Under the pieces are notes generated by a model, which was not told where the DNA came from, ran no database searches, and saw nothing but the letters and a program-made list of their open reading frames with translations. The position numbers and the translations under genes are program-made. Positions 23,069-34,562 of a stretch of DNA of 64,000 nucleotides are shown piece after piece. Each line of letters opens with the position of its first letter. The first letter of the stretch is position 1. The stretch is from Mya arenaria (taxonomy: Eukaryota; Mollusca; Bivalvia; Myida; Myidae), in the NCBI RefSeq assembly GCF_026914265.1, contig NC_069131.1, forward strand, positions 4,623,501 through 4,687,500, written 5' to 3'.

Positions 23069-25440
23069 CGGTGTAACACTCAACTGTGTAGGACGATAGA
23101 ACACTCAACTGTGGAGGACGGTAAAATACTCAACTGTGGAGGACGGTAAAACACTCAACTGTGGAGGACGGTAAAACACTCAACTGAGGAGGACGGTAGG
23201 ACACTCAACTTTCGAGGACGGTTGAACACTCAACTGTGTAGGACGGTAGAACACTCAACTGTGTAAGACGGTAGAACACTCAACTGTGGAGGACGGTAGA
23301 ACACTCAACTGTGTAGGACGGTAGAACACTCAACTGTGTATGACGGTAGAACACTCAACTGTGTAGGACGGTAGAACACTCAACTGTGTAGAACGGTAAA
23401 ACACTCAACTGTGGAGGACGGTAGAACACTTAACTGTGGAGGACGGTGTAACAGGAGGACGGTAGAACACTCAACTGTGTAGGACGGTAGAATACTCAAC
23501 TGTGGAGGACGGTAGAACACTCAACTGTTGAGGACAGTAGAACATTCAACTGTGGAGGACGGTAGAACACTCAACTGTGTAGGACGGTAGAATACTCAAC
23601 TGTGGAGGACAGTAGAACACTCAACTGTGTAGGACGGTAGAATACTCAACTGTGCAGGACGGTAGAACACTCAACTGTGTAGGACGGTAGAACACTCAAC
23701 TGTGGAGGGCGGTAGAACACTCAACTGTGTAGGACGGTAGAACACTCAACTGTGGAGGACGGTAGAACACTCAACTGTGCGGGACGGAAGAACACTCAAC
23801 TGTGTAGGACGGTAGAACACTCAACTGTGTATGACGGTAGAACACTCAACTGTGTAGGACGGTAGAACACTCAACTGTGTAGGACGGTAGAACACTCAAC
23901 TGTGGAGGACGGTAGAACACTGAACTGTGGAGGACGGTAAAACACTCAACTGTGGAGGACGGTAAAACACTCAACTGAGGAGGACGGTAGGACACTCAAC
24001 TTTCGAGGACGGTTGAACACTCAACTGTGTAGGACGGTAGAACACTCAACTGTGTAAGACGGTAGAACACTCAACTGTGCAGGACGGTAGAACACTCAAC
24101 TGTGTAGGACGGTAGAACACTCAACTGTGTATGACGGTAGAACACTCAACTGTGTAGGACGGTAGAACACTCAACTGTGTAGAACGGTAAAACACTCAAC
24201 TGTGGAGGACGGTAGAACACTTAACTGTGGAGGACGGTGTAACATTCAACTGTGGGGGACGGTAGAATACTCAACTGTGGAGGACGGTAGAATACTCAAC
24301 TGTGTAGAACGGTAGAACACTCACATGTGGAGGACGGTAGAACACTCAACTGTGTAGGACGGTAGAATACTCAACTGTGGAGGACGGTAGAACACTCAAC
24401 TGTTGAGGACAGTAGAACATTCAACTGTGGAGGACGGTAGAACATTCAACTGTGAAGGACGGTAGAATACTCAACTGTGGAGGACAGTAGAACACTCAAC
24501 TGTGTAGGACGGTAGAATACTCAACTGTGCAGGACGGTAGAACACTCAACTGTGTAGGACGGTAGAACACTCAACTGTGGAGGACGGTAGAACACTCAAC
24601 TGTGTAGGACGGTAGAACACTCAACTGTGGAGGACGGTAGAACACTCAACTGTGCGGGACGGAAGAACACTCAACTGTGTAGGACGGTAGAACACTCAAC
24701 TGTGTAGGACGGTAGAACACTCAACTGTGTAGGACGGTAGAACACTCAACTGTGTAGGACGGTAGAACACTTCACTGTGGAGGACGGTAGAACACTTAAC
24801 TGTGGAGGACGGTGTAACATTCAACTGTGGGGGACGGTAGAATACTCAACTGTGGAGGACGGTAGAATACTCAACTGTGTAGAACGGTAGAACACTCACA
24901 TGTGGAGGACGGTAGAACACTCAACTGTGTAGGACGGTAGAATACTCAACTGTGGAGGACGGTAGAACACTCAACTGTTGAGGACAGTAGAACATTCAAC
25001 TGTGGAGGACGGTAGAACATTCAACTGTGTAGGACGGTAGAATACTCAACTGTGGAGGACAGTAGAACACTCAACTGTGTAGGACGGTAGAATACTCAAC
25101 TGTGCAGGACGGTAGAACACTCAACTGTGTAGGACGGTAGAACACTCAACTGTGGAGGACGGTAGAACACTCAACTGTGTAGGACGGTAGAACACTCAAC
25201 TGTGGAGGACGGTAGAACACTCAACTGTGCGGGACGGAAGAACACTCAACTGTGTAGGACGGTAGAACACTCAACTGTGTAGGACGGTAGAACACTCAAC
25301 TGTGTAGGACGGTAGAACACTCAACTGTGTAGGACGGTAGAACACTTCACTGTGCGGGACGGTAGAACACTCACAATTGTTTGATGATAGAACACTCAGC
25401 TGTATGGGACTGTAGAGCACTCAACTGTGGGGGACTCGCT
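23069..25440. repeat. 25-bp satellite, about 95 units, with higher-order repeats
   Basis: Unit GGTAGAACACTCAACTGTGT plus AGGAC (25 bp) with variant positions (GTGGAGG, GTGTAGG, GTGCAGG, AATACTC). Marked variants recur at fixed distance. TCACATGTGG lies at 24321 and 24896, and the GTAACATTCAACTGTGGGGG variant repeats with the same 575-bp shift (23 units). An earlier block (ACTGAGGAGGACGGTAGGAC, TTTCGAGGACGG) recurs at a 791-bp shift. The array therefore grew by duplicating long blocks. It sits between the inverted copies A and C. Confidence 0.95.
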
Positions 25441-25949
25441 GTATGAGAACCTGACATGCTCGTGAATTGAATCGTACGAGCAACATTTGAACCGTTATTT
25501 TAATCATCAATTTTCTTCTATTAAAATGCAGTTAGACATGTCGATAAATATATGGGAAACACTCAAAACAACATGAACAATGTTATAACATGCAGATGTT
25601 CACATGCTTCAATGACCATCGTTTTTAAGTTGTCAATTTCCTTTCAGTATATTCGTTATTCAAATTTTCTCAAAACGAACGGAACTCATACATGTATATA
25701 TACATGATTACAGTGCATAATCTTGCAGATAATCCCGCCACTGCAGTTACATCCTGGCAGTTGCAATAGAATAAAGTATAGTACATTACGTATCGCGTGG
25801 ACTCTCTCTTTATTTTACTCCAAATATAACAATAATTATTTAAATTTATTAATTGTTAATGGTTTTTTTTCATACAACGATAACAGATTAGCTACATCGA
25901 ACTTAGATAAAAAAAAATCTTAGGTCTATAGACACGTGCTAGGTACCTA
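25441..25949. other. gene-free stretch
   Basis: AT-rich DNA beyond the satellite. Nothing recognised. Confidence 0.55.
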
Positions 25950-26262
25950 TCAAGGGCGGGTACAGGAATTGACGTTAGATGGGGTTTTACTTAGGGGCAC
26001 AATCTTTTGACATTCGCCCTCCCTCAGAGCCGAAATTGTAATACTAGTAGTAGTTAGCAGGGAAGGTGGGCAAACCCCCACGAAAAGTTTAACAATTTCT
26101 TGTCCGAAATGGTGCATTTTAGCGTATTTCATTACATTATTCTCATATATTGACATAAAAAAGTAACCTTGGAAGATTTGAGGCGGGGGCGGGGGGCGGG
26201 GGGCGTTGATGGAAGGGGGACGCCGAGAGACCCACAACCAACCCCAGCCTGGAGCCATATTT
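25950..26262 (-). CDS. possible tail exon of precursor gene C
   Basis: An open stretch on the minus strand follows an AG (GTTAATCGACAG, end at 26263). Joined in the phase left by exon 3, it would encode a split Arg codon, N-M-A-P, then GWGWLWVSRRPPS and a Pro-rich run (APRPPPPPQ). In A and B the Gly-Trp also comes exactly four codons after the split codon (VMTR-GW, ESKR-GW). Against it: there is no pyrimidine tract, no homology to the A/B intron just upstream, and the frame then runs on for some 80 ordinary residues with acidic ones included. It may be the decayed or recombined tail exon, or chance. Confidence 0.3.
26182..26208. repeat. G-rich tract
   Basis: GGCGGGGGCGGGGGGCGGGG followed by GGCG, three long G-runs close together, with possible G-quadruplex potential on the plus strand. 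On the minus strand it is the Pro-coding run of the candidate tail exon C. Confidence 0.7.
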
Positions 26263-26470
26263 CTGTCGATTAACATTCTGGTTCGTAAGTTATATTTTGT
26301 TAATAAACTGTATGCCACAAGCTAGATTTGTTATGTTTTTTTGCAAATTCGAAACAGGTAAAGGGGTAAAATCGCTTGAAACAGCACTAAGTTTGTTGTT
26401 GAAATAAGTCGATACCAAAACAGTCCTTGTTCTGCACCATAAGTTAATATAATGACGTATAATTATTGAC

Positions 26471-27482
26471 CTTCCACGTTTGTCTTCATTCTTCTGACCG
26501 ACGAGCAGCGCACAGAGCATTGCACAATTCTCTTCATTCTCGCAAGTGGCAAAACAGTTCTCGCATTCTGGATTTCCTTCACAATCGAATTCTTCGTTAT
26601 CTCTACCACCAGCTCCCCGGACCTAAAAAGTGGAAAAGAAACAGAACCAGTTGCAATACAACAACAAATTTTTATCAACAGGTTGCGATTAACCTACCAT
26701 CATATTTGAAAATATCTTTGACACGTTTTTACGATATCGAAACCGATTGAAACTGGATGCAAACTATTAGCCAGCCGTGTTCCTTTCTTACCTCTGTATC
26801 CCTGAGTTGACCATCTAGCGCTCTTTCAACCGCTTCTAGTACCTCTTGTTCGGTCAGTTCATCTGCAATAGAATCATTTACATCTTCGATCCTTTTCCGA
26901 CAAATGTAAAGTTTGTAAGTTCGGCGAGAGACAATAATCTTATTTCATATCGTGTCAACGTTCAACGTTGCTTGTAGCTGTTTGGAATAGGTGCACAAGA
27001 GTTCCAAATGTTGTTTTAACATGGTTTAGCAACAAGGAAACGTCTGTTTATAAATATTTATTTTTTTACAAAAACATGTACGCATACTTTTGAAATATAT
27101 TTAATCATGGACGTTACAAACTCTTTTAACTATGAAAATGCAATTTCGGTTTACTTTTGAATGGCAATTCAATTAAATGGAAGGCATGATTGGTCCGTTG
27201 AAGTGTTGTATTTGTAGTAGTTATTCATTTTTTTTCGCTAGTTCAATGCTTTCCCGTTTGGGCATTTGCCTTGTACACGTACCTTTTCACAGAGGCTACT
27301 TTTGAAGTTTTAACTGCTGGGCTTGTCCCTGTAGTTTCCACTGAATGATTAATAAGAACTGTGAAACACGTATCATTATCATTTTTTTATCATTATTATT
27401 ATTTATTTATGTTTTATCATCATCATTGTGTGTAATTACTTTTTTATAAGAATGATGATGATTATTATTGTTATTTCATTTA

Positions 27483-27533
<51 letters not shown>

Positions 27534-27862
27534 GAAGTTGAAAAGTTGTATATGATCTTTATGCATACATCGCACAATACATATTTCAAATATCAATAAT
27601 GTCTACGTTACAAATAAACAACAAACTTTAAACAAATTATGTACATAAAGCATTCCTAGTTGAAATCGTAACACATTTATTTATACAGGCATTTATAAAC
27701 GATCTGGACAGATCGTCGCTGGCGTAGTATTATGATAAAATCAAGAAATATTTTTCAGTATTAATAAAAAAGAAGAAAAAAGACAAACATACCGTCGGCC
27801 CTCACAGAAGGAAACGATAAAAGCACCGATACCAAAAGACCCAACACAAGAAAACGAAGCAT
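26471..27862 (-). CDS. secreted cationic-tail peptide precursor, copy C (exons 1-3)
   Basis: Minus-strand exons: 27793-27862 (signal peptide MLRFLVLGLLVSVLLSFPSV, then RAD), 26792-26862 (DELTEQEVLEAVERALDGQL, identical in codons to copy A), 26471-26622 (six-cysteine module, same spacing as A, with GGRDNEEF at its start and NEDKRG at its end). Splice sites GT/AG and phases 1, 0 and 2 agree with A and B. Frames are open in all three exons. The expected last exon is not found by homology; the candidate at 25950-26262 is weak. The copy may therefore lack its mature peptide, or may have acquired a different one. Confidence 0.65.
27487..27532. repeat. (ATT)n microsatellite in intron 1 of C
   Basis: About fifteen uninterrupted ATT triplets, at the position matching the triplet tracts in introns 1 of A and B. 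Confidence 0.95.
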
Positions 27863-27965
27863 TTTGACTAATCCGGATGAATGAGCAAAGAGCTCACTCA
27901 CATCGCCTTATATTTAGTATTTGTGGACAGACCAATCTGGGTGGGTGCGTTTCATCCTCTGGCGG
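27863..27965 (-). promoter_or_regulatory. proximal promoter of precursor gene C
   Basis: On the minus strand: GAGGATGAAACGCACCCACC, AGATTGGTC, then AAATATAAGGCGATGTGAGTG and the leader TTCATCCGGATTAGTCAAA before the ATG. It is the most divergent of the three promoters but keeps the TATA box and spacing. Confidence 0.6.
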
Positions 27966-27969
27966 GTAA

Positions 27970-28867
27970 GTACAATCTGAAAGTTAATGGAAAAAGTGGA
28001 AGATGTCATTAGGATAAAGAATGAGGCAAACGGGGGCAATTGAGATGGGGGGGGGGGTGCTAAATGACTGTTGTTTATAGTTATTTTACACTGATCGGAC
28101 ATGCGAAATATGGTAAAAGTGTGAAAGTAAAATACGAACTCCCAAGATAATCTGTGAAATACTAAATATATTTAAATATTGATCGTAAGGAAAACCAACT
28201 TGTTTTACAAAAATAAATAAACCTTTTTTAGGTTGATCTCTGAGTTGCCAATACTATAACTGGCTTCCAGATGAAATTAATACAGTACATTGGTTTACTG
28301 GTAGAAGCTTTAAAACATTGATATTAGCTATTTTGATTTACACGCTCGTCTAAGGACTCTAGACAAAGCAACTGATGGTGCAAATTGGATGTGTAATGAT
28401 TTGATTGTGGAATGTTGCAAAAAAGATTCCATCAAGTTAAACACTTAAAGACATATAAAAAATACACGAGTTACTGATCTTAAATGGAAACAAATGAAGC
28501 ATTGTTTCTGAATGGTGTTAGTGGTTTTTATTCCAAAACTCTTTTGGCAACTTTCTGTAAATTAGTATTAACTTTTGTGTGAAAACAGTACACTAATAAT
28601 CACTTAACTAATTCATAATAAAATTTATGTGGAACGTCTTAAACAGAAATAGCCATAAACACTTCAAGTGACAGGGTTTTTGCAAACTTCAGGGTTTTAA
28701 CAAAGTACATATTGATACGCAGACGTTTGTCTCATTCCTGATATAAAATACAAGAATCCTTATTTTCAAGACGGGGTATATACTAACAAGAAACATTATC
28801 TCAATGAGCTATTTCCCGACTTTCTCGTAAAAGGCTTGTTAAATTCGTACCTATATGCAATTAAAAG
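27970..28867. other. 5' flank of gene C, no further gene
   Basis: Shared almost throughout with copy B (34563-35576) and partly with A. No exon was recognised. Confidence 0.55.
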
Positions 28868-29698
28868 TAGGGCTGCAACAATATGCCAAATTCCTTATTG
28901 CAATATAATGCAACCTCCAAAACCCATATTGTAATATATTGCATTAAATTGCAAGATCTTATGAATTCAAATAAGATAGGTCTTCTGTTACTTAAACGTG
29001 TAATTTAATAGTACATCAGTAAAAAAATTGGGAACATTTATTGTCAATTTAATCTTTTGCACTGATCAATCATTGAAACATTCAAAACTATAGAAACAGT
29101 TGAGGTAAAACATTGACCAAAACTGTCTTTGGAAAAATGTTCCCATACAACGCTTTTTCCCTTTGGATTTCGAACGAATTCACTCTCACTCCAAACGTCT
29201 GCCATTGTTATGAAATTATTGAGAGTTCGATATAATTCGAGGTGTACCAAATTCGATGGCCGTACTAAAGTGCAAATTTTGATTTAAATAAACAAAAATA
29301 TAACTCTAACGTGCGGAAGAATCCATACGTGAAATCAATTTATATAAGTGTTGGTCATAATAATTGAATTGTTTGCAACTAAAAACTTATAAGCTGTTTA
29401 TTATTTAGAACTTCTTAAAAATTAAATCGATTCTGTGTTTTTGTGTAGGATAAAAACATCTTAATTTGAAACCATTTTGCCATTTAAGAGAGCACATGTG
29501 CCTTTTCCTTACTTAATGACGACTGCGTTTTCTGTGTTTCGTTGTTCAAAGTGTTGACGTTTGCTATTCACGTATTGTTTACATTTTTGAAAACATTTAC
29601 ATCAACCATAGATGATTTAAAGATTAACGTATTGCAATACAATATTTTAAACAGTATACCGGTATATATCGGTATATCGATATATTGTTGCAGCCCTT
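28868..29698 (-). mobile_element. hAT-type DNA transposon remnant with 8-bp target duplication
   Basis: Ends TAGGGCTGCAACAATATGCC and GATATATTGTTGCAGCCCTT, flanked on both sides by ATTAAAAG (28860-28867 and 29699-29706), the 8-bp duplication typical of hAT. On the minus strand near 29060-29210 it encodes MADVWSESEFVRNPKGKSVV followed by WEHFSKDSFG, resembling the start of a BED zinc finger, as in hAT transposases. Only this N-terminal piece of about 60 codons remains, so it is non-autonomous. Copy B holds the same element with its far end missing (35577-36039). Confidence 0.85.
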
Positions 29699-29706
29699 AT
29701 TAAAAG

Positions 29707-30511
29707 CCAATCGTTTTCATTTTATATATGTACTTTCATTTGATGATGTATCTACGTTTAATGAAATACTTTTAGAAAAAAAATTGTTTCGAATATATGA
29801 CTTATATGTGATGGACACAAATAAAAATAAAAATAAAAAATTGTAAATTGTATTTATTGCAGTGATACACATAAATTAGTTAAGCGACAAATCAAATGCA
29901 TACAATTGGTCGGTATATGCAATACGCCCAATGAAATAATCCACATTAAAATTAATTCGGTTCTAGGTGTATTCGGGTGTCACTCGTTACGAGATATTTG
30001 GGCAATAGCCTTTTATCTCCAAAAAGGTTTATACTTATTGGTATGATTACCGGGCTTGTCCGTATGGTGTTCAATGTAAAATGTATCCGACTTCTGTTCA
30101 TTCAAGTCCCTGTTTATCTTGTTGATCTTTCACAGTTTCAAAATGTCGTGGAAAAGCTCATTTGTTTGTCTGTTGTAGCGTTTATAGCTGGGGTGTAAGG
30201 ATTTAAAATACAAAAAAAGAATCATCGCTGAACTTCAAATGAAGGAATCATTCCGTCATTTTATTGATAAAGGTTATTTGTCGGCCAGTGAGGTCACAAA
30301 GTTACTTCAGTTTTTCTTTATGACGCCCTATACACAAAATATGATCACACTAAATGATATCAACCTTAAGAAAAAAAGCTAATTGCAACATTATGCACTT
30401 CATGTAACCGAAGTCGTAGATTAACGCCAACGTCATTAAGACGAATGTTTAAATTTTGAAAATTTAGCTATATAGCCAGTGTTAACGCAGTGTAACCGAT
30501 GTAAATCTGCT
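29707..30511. other. 5' flank of duplicon C, no gene
   Basis: Matches 36040-36730 of copy B and 11067-12690 of copy A in blocks. No conserved open frame across the three copies, so I see no gene. Confidence 0.6.

Positions 30512-30557
<46 letters not shown>
30512..30557. repeat. (CA)n microsatellite at the C/B junction
   Basis: About 23 CA dinucleotides followed by degenerate CACG-rich sequence to about 30625. It marks the 5' limit of duplicon C. Confidence 0.95.
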
Positions 30558-30560
<3 letters not shown>

Positions 30561-30910
30561 AACCACGCACGAACTCACACACGCAAGCACGCGCGTGCGC
30601 ACGTACGCATTCACTCATATACGCACGCACGAACACTCCCCCCACACGTTTTTTTCCTAATAGTATAATAACAGTCATAACAACTCATTTTTACTCTTGT
30701 CTTGTAAAACTCAATAAATTCACCAGCATTTTCACAATGACAAATAACTACAACACCTTTTCTCTGAATGTCTAAGAACCGCACTTATAAGTCATGGAAC
30801 ATTTGATTTAATGTTTAAACCTTAACTTACTGTCACTTTTGAGGCAAAAATTGGCGCATTAACATATCACTGTAACCACCTAAAAAAATATGTAGGAGGT
30901 TACACTAATC

Positions 30911-31247
30911 CATTCGGAACCCCTCGGTCAGTTTCTATCGAAAACAACCTCGTATGTATATGGAAGGTTGCAATGTCAGAAATCTTTATAATTTAACTAT
31001 GCTGCATGTAGATCGCGTAGTAATTTTAATTTAGCAGTTAACTTTATGGCTTAACTCGTCGGAATCTTAATTATGTATGCAAGTATACACTTCACTGACA
31101 ATCATTTTAACTTAGATATACAAATACAAGTCAAATTATACATTTCAGTAATAATATTATTCAAAATTTTACGAGCTACTTCAACTGATATACCGGCATA
31201 CATCCGATATTGTTTTCGATAGAAAATGGCCGAAGAGTTCCGAATGA
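30911..31247. mobile_element. foldback element (CCATTCGGAAC ends), short copy
   Basis: About 337 bp with ends CCATTCGGAACCCCTCGGTC and GGCCGAAGAGTTCCGAATG. Arms include TCTATCGAAAACAA and TTGTTTTCGATAGA. It is the same family and the same position relative to the gene as 20420-21173. Confidence 0.8.
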
Positions 31248-31888
31248 CACTTATCCAAACATTCATTTTGTGGGAAGATTCGGCGAGCTTTAACTAGTGA
31301 GACCTTAAAACGAGATATCAAATACCTTTTCCTTTAATAAGAGTGAACATACAGGTGTATAAGCGGAAACAAACAAACAATTCACGTAGATTTCAGAATT
31401 TATTTTACAAGACAGGAAGAGGGTTAGTAAGGGAATTATGAATATACATATTACATGTACTAAAGTGGGTGTTGCTTTCTTTGATTTAAGATACGATCTT
31501 GTAGATTGTAACTAAACAATGCTCATCGCGAGTTAATTATTTCACTACGAGCACATATTATCAAGTTTAACTTAGAGAAAAACTGCAGGCAATCATGATA
31601 TGCATGTCCGTATGTTACACTTATTTTGTTAACATGCATTCCATTAAAAAGTTATGCTCGAAAACTTACCATTATCAAAATCTGCACAAACGCATCTTTA
31701 ACAAATTCGTGCTAAAATAATGTTCCAAATTTTGTTTTGATGTTTCTCTTAACAGTAATTACAACTAACACCATATATTACAGCCAATTAATAAACACTG
31801 TTGTTTGTAAGCACTTTCTTCGCAATTTAAACTCCTAAGTCATTTTTTTTCATAGCATGCTGTTCAGTTAAGACCCGCTCTGGTGTTC

Positions 31889-34135
31889 TTATCTGGGATA
31901 AAAAGATTGACGTCGGCGCCACCACCATCCTCGCTTACTTTCCCTGAAAAGTGATAGAGAAAGAGATAGAGAAGACAAAGGTTGTTAAAATATTACTCTG
32001 TTGAGTCTGAATATCATTTCCTACTACACGGATAAATTGATTGGGTATTCTTTTAAAACAGATTTAAGGAACCAAAACGGAAAATGTCATGATGATAGCT
32101 CTAGAAATACGTTTTATACGTTATAACAAGTAAGAACACGAATTACGTTGTCAAAACAAAAGTATGTTATTTATAGGCATATCTAAAACATCCGTACCAA
32201 CGAAAGCATACAATTTTAGATCTTATGCGACTGTCGCATTCCCATATCCATCAGTAAAAAATTACAGCGTGCCGTATTTAAGAATACACATCACGCTACT
32301 GTCGTGTGTTTTTTTCAAAGCCGTATCTGCATAGTAGTATTTGTTAAATGCTACATTTTACAAATCTATGATTTTTCAAGATTTTACTAACATTAACTTA
32401 CCATTCAGTAATACATTTTCTAAGGAAGAAACGATTTTGAATATATTCAGTTGCTGAATAGTGTTTATATTCAAGACAATGCTCCAAATCATTAATGCGA
32501 TTGATTTGTGACGTCATTACCGAAACTATTATCCGATGAAATGTCGTGAAAAATCTCATTGCAGTTTCAAAGCTTAAATTTGAAACGGAGTGTTTAAGCA
32601 TGGAAATAATCAAACGAGGCATATAATAAAAGAAACATAACGATATAGTTCTTTCTGACGACCTGCATCACGTCTTGTTTGGTGTATAAACATGCGAACT
32701 GGACGTGATACGGGACTTCAGAAAAGCGTCCTGTCATAATAGCCCTTATATATTATAACATAGAACCTCTAATATGAAAAAAAGAACTTTTATGAATTAA
32801 ATAATACTTTTTAACAATCAGGTCGCTTGAAACAGACACTAAGTATGTTGTTGAAATGGGACTCACACCGTCGTTGTTATAAACCATAAGTTAATATAAT
32901 GACGTATAATTATTGACCTTCCACGTTTGTCTTCATCCTCCTGACGGAAGAGCAGCGCACAGAGCATTGCACAATTCTCTTCATTCTCGCAGTTGGCAAA
33001 ACAGTTCTCGCATTCTGGATTTCCTTCACAGTCGAATTCTTCGCTATCGCTATCACCAGCCGCCCGGACCTTAAAAGTGGTATAGAAACAGAACCAGTTG
33101 TAATACAACAACAAATGTTTATCAACAGGTTGCGATTAACCTAACATCATAATTGAAAATATCTTTGACGCATTGTTTGCGATATCGAAACGGATCGAAA
33201 CTAGATGCAAACTATTAGCCAGCCGTGTTCCTTTCTTACCTCTGTATCTCTGAGTTGACCATCTAGCGCTCTTTCAACCGCTTCTATGATCTCTTGTTCG
33301 GTCAGTTCATCTGCAATATAATCATTTACATCTTTGATCCTTTTCCGACAAATGTCAAGTTTGTAATTTCGGCGAGAGGCAATAATCTTATTTCATATCG
33401 TGTCACCGTTCAACGTTGGGAATAGCTTGCTATGTTTAACTTCTATTTCCGATAACTTAATATCAAAATATTTGTTTGTCGAAGGTTGTTTTCTTTGGTT
33501 TCATTGGATTAACATAATGGAGTTTCATTGAATTATCATAATGGGACAAAAACGGAGCCAATAAGACAGCACAGACACCATGCCAAGGTCAACGGAACCA
33601 TTTCATCAAGAGCCCTACGAGCGGCTTTGTACCAAGGCGATTTTGTCGACAATACAGTTCGTAGTTAAACGAATAATTGTTTTTGAAACTAGTCAAACTT
33701 TTATCATACAACTTCGAACATCCACTGGTACTGTAGAATTAACATAGGATAGATTCGAACGCTGGCTTGTAGCTGTTTGGAATAGGCGCACGAGAGTTCC
33801 AAATGCTGTTTTTAACATGGTTTAGCAATAGCAAGGAAACGTCTGTTTATACTTATTTTACTTTTCCATTAAACTCATGTATGCATACTTTTGAAATATT
33901 TTGATACATGGACTTTACAAACCTTTTCAACTATGAAAAAGCAATTCGGTTTACTTTTGATTGACAATTCAATTGAATGAATGTATGATTGGTCTGTTGT
34001 TGTGTTTGTATTTGTTGTAATTATTCATTTGTTCCGCTAGTCCAATGCTTTCTCGTTTGAGCAGTTGCCGTGTGCCTCTAAACAGATGCTACTTTTGAAG
34101 TTTTCACTACTGGGCTTGTCCCTGCAGTAGTAGTA

Positions 34136-34182
<47 letters not shown>

Positions 34183-34463
34183 GTAACATTATTATTATTT
34201 TATTTTTATTTTATCAAATATACAACAAACATAAAAGACATCATGCACATATAGCATTCCTCTTTGAAATCGTATTATTATTAATAAGTCATTTGATAAC
34301 GATCTTGATGCATCGTCGCTGGTGTTAAAATTATGATACAATCAAGAATTATTTTTCATTTTTGATAAAAAAAGAAGAAAGAGTCAAACAAACCGTCGGC
34401 CCTCACAGAAGGAAACGATAAAAAAACCGACACGAATAGTCCAAATACAAGAAAACGAAGCAT
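31889..34463 (-). CDS. secreted cationic-tail peptide precursor, copy B (four exons, open throughout)
   Basis: Minus-strand exons: 34394-34463, 33240-33310, 32918-33069, 31889-31943. Phases 1, 0 and 2 agree and all frames are open, giving about 115 residues. Exon 1 encodes signal peptide MLRFLVFGLFVSVFLSFPSV, then RAD. Exon 2 encodes a short acidic helix-like piece (DELTEQEIIEAVERALDG). Exon 3 encodes an acidic module with six cysteines (C-x5-C-x2-C-x3-C-x5-C-x3-C) ending EDEDKRG. Exon 4 encodes ESKR, a dibasic site, then a 13-residue tail GWWWRRRQSFYPR and stop. The tail has four Arg, three Trp and no acidic residue, like short Trp/Arg-rich antimicrobial peptides. The donor of exon 1 is GTTTGT rather than the GTATGT of A and C. 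No canonical AATAAA lies close after the stop. Family not recognised. Secretion and processing are inferred, and the cysteine module could itself be a functional product. Confidence 0.75.
34135..34182. repeat. (TTA)n microsatellite in intron 1 of B
   Basis: About fifteen TTA triplets, orthologous in position to those in A and C. Confidence 0.95.
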
Positions 34464-34562
34464 TTTGTCTAATCCGGATGAATGAGCCAAGAGATCATTC
34501 ACGCCGCCTTATATGCAATATTTTCGGTTAGACCGATCTGGCTGGGTGCATTTCATCCTCAA
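34464..34562 (-). promoter_or_regulatory. proximal promoter of precursor gene B
   Basis: Minus strand: GAGGATGAAATGCACCCAGC, CAGATCGGTC, ATATTGCATATAAGG, then CATTCATCCGGATTAGACAAA before the ATG. Apart from a few bases around the TATA box it matches promoter A. Confidence 0.65.

Larger units (their letters stand above)
26374..30560 (-). repeat. duplicon copy C (minus)
   Basis: Homologous to copies A and B from the intron after exon 3 (break near 26373, after the shared TTTCAAGCGA) up to the CA tract at 30512-30557. Landmarks: exons 1-3, the block AAGGACTCTAGACAAAGCAA near 28355 shared with B only, the hAT element at 28868, and the GTGTCACTCGTTACGAG block near 29970. The 3' part seen in A and B (rest of intron 3, tail exon, 3' flank) is missing or replaced. 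Confidence 0.8.

Noticed and set aside
23069-25440. CRISPR-like array
   Set aside because: Units are contiguous 25-bp repeats with no unique spacers, in an intron-bearing eukaryotic genome.
26290-26520. Minus-strand frame running from exon 3 of copy C into the intron
   Set aside because: The donor at the end of exon 3 is conserved in all three copies, so read-through is an artefact of frame openness.
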